NCBI GenBank assembly: GCA_964398185.1
Contig: CAYNML010000014.1
Location: forward strand, 1-64,000
Direction: 5' to 3'
Length of the DNA stretch: 64,000 bases
Source of the DNA: Fen-1058 sp964398185
GTDB taxonomy: Bacteria > Chloroflexota > Anaerolineae > Fen-1058
The notes under the pieces were generated by a model. It was given only the letters and a program-made list of their open reading frames with translations, did not search any database and was not told the DNA's origin. Positions within the stretch are counted from its first letter, which is position 1. Every line of letters begins with the position of its first letter. Both the position numbers and the translations under genes were made by a program. This document shows positions 63,293 through 64,000 of the stretch, piece by piece.

Positions 63293-63318
63293 GGACTGGC
63301 GATCCCGCCAAAGTCCCA

Positions 63319-63690
63319 TCATGCGTTGTAAGCGGCGATGAATTTCTCGACCTCATCGGCAACTTCGTCGGGTGATAGCTCGTCGGTCGGGAGATAGAGA
63401 TCGCAAGCGGCGCGGGCGTGCGCTAAGCGCGCGAGTTGTTCGGCGTGTGCGGCCGGCGTCCAATCCGATCGGTTCTGCCGCGCGTTGGCGGTGTGCACTT
63501 CCGCGTCGAGGAAGATCAGACAATCGGGGTAACCGCGCATCTTCCACAGATCGCGCACGCCCGAATGCTCCTGCGCCACCACGCGCACCTGCGTGAAGCC
63601 GCGCGCCAGCAGCCGATCGCGCAGCGTGCTTTTGCCTGCCGCGCACGGCCCCACGATCACGATGTAACGCTGGTGGTAGTCCTCGGCCAT
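63319..63690 (-). CDS. Small P-loop NTPase/kinase-like protein
   Basis: A 123-residue protein with an N-terminal Walker A (IVIVGPCAAGKSTLRDRL) and little else that is conserved: RVVAQEHSGVRDLW and LIFLDAEVHTANARQ, possibly Walker B and lid regions of a nucleoside-kinase-like fold. It is short for a complete kinase. Function is unassigned. Confidence 0.7.
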   Translation of the reverse strand: MAEDYHQRYIVIVGPCAAGKSTLRDRLLARGFTQVRVVAQEHSGVRDLWKMRGYPDCLIFLDAEVHTANARQNRSDWTPAAHAEQLARLAHARAACDLYLPTDELSPDEVADEVEKFIAAYNA

Positions 63691-63699
63691 AGGCGTGGT

Positions 63700-63745
63700 T
63701 CTCGCCAGACTCCCGAAGTTTTCAAGACTTCGGAAGTCTGCCTGG
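63700..63745 (-). terminator. Palindromic element CAGACTCCCGAAG...CTTCGGAAGTCTG
   Basis: Imperfect stem around TTTTCAAGA in the gap between the TrkA-C gene and the P-loop gene. It may terminate the former; no strong T run. Confidence 0.45.
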
Positions 63746-63754
63746 CAGTCGAGC

Positions 63755-64000
63755 TTATGGCGCCCGGTTGCGACCGAACAGCCGCTTGATGGGGTTCGGG
63801 TTGTTCTGCCGGTGTTCGGGCGGCTGATTCACGCCGCCGATCTGCCCCAACGTCTCCAGCGTGGCAAAGACCACCAGCATGTCGCCTTCTTTTACCACTT
63901 CGTTGGAGGCGGGATGCAGGCGCAGTGCGCCGTCGGTCTGGTGCATGACGATCGTCATGTTGAACTTGCGCTCGGCGTTCTCCAGCGTCAGGCCCAGCAG
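63755..64000 (-). CDS. TrkA-C (RCK_C) domain protein, C-terminal part at window edge
   Basis: The reverse frame is open from the right edge to a stop at 63755 (81 codons in view). It encodes a TrkA-C domain end: LLGLTLENAERKFN, then ALRLHPASNEVVKEGDMLVVFATLETL, the ligand-binding pattern of K+ channel or Trk regulators. The rest, probably an RCK_N domain or ion channel, lies outside the window. Confidence 0.75.
   Translation of the reverse strand: MLGLTLENAERKFNMTIVMHQTDGALRLHPASNEVVKEGDMLVVFATLETLGQIGGVNQPPEHRQNNPNPIKRLFGRNRAP

Overview
The window is a dense, GC-rich bacterial chromosome segment, most likely from a metagenome scaffold because it contains a 100-base N gap at 53368-53467. Gene content fits a Chloroflexota (Anaerolineae-like) bacterium: CUT2-type sugar importers, many TPR, toxin-antitoxin and MNT-nucleotidyltransferase genes, a MoxR/DUF58/transglutaminase operon, a fused GlyQS, and many palindromic and heptamer intergenic repeats. 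The taxonomic call is inference from gene content. Good sigma70-type promoters (TTGxxx-17-TATAAT) precede several genes.

Layout. 1-8 kb: edge of a PP2C-like protein, M29 aminopeptidase, a cysteine-rich DUF3109-like protein, MFS exporter, tRNA-Asn, and the dnaG-rpoD pair. 8-15.7 kb: toxin-antitoxin-rich stretch with two RelE-type pairs, a DUF433 protein, Doc/AbrB, a PIN-domain gene and a nucleotidyltransferase, interrupted by ppdK. 15.7-25.7 kb: housekeeping genes (glyQS, recO, cdd, a CorC/HlyC protein, glmU, a phosphoesterase, tsaE-tsaB-rimI). 25.9-34 kb: TPR, coiled-coil, LURP-one-like, MscS-like TM-helix and lipid-kinase genes, with a graveyard of decayed transporter/enzyme genes (BASS-like, radical SAM/SEC-C tail, ClC-like, internally deleted SulP), then a membrane-anchored zinc protease.

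34-45.4 kb is the most unusual region. A sugar importer operon (lipoprotein binding protein, intact ATPase, permease) ends in a single gene fusing a degenerate ABC ATPase domain to a NarL-type histidine kinase. A response regulator with REC-HTH-REC architecture is encoded divergently. Directly downstream lies a second complete importer whose binding protein is an in-frame tandem duplication, with an 818-bp tract identical between the two halves. I infer a transport-coupled two-component system: the first transporter senses sugar through the ABC-kinase, and the regulator may control one or both importers.

45.5-51 kb: a MetH-activation-like protein, a zur-znuA-znuC-znuB zinc uptake cluster with a perfect Zur-type palindrome at the zur promoter, a deoxyinosine glycosylase and a glutaminyl cyclase. 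51-64 kb: a MalK/UgpC-type ATPase, moxR-DUF58-transglutaminase operon, MFS transporter, GNAT remnant, nucleotidyltransferase, a TPR-AAA ATPase with a TPR membrane partner, a methyltransferase, a small P-loop protein and the end of a TrkA-C-domain gene.
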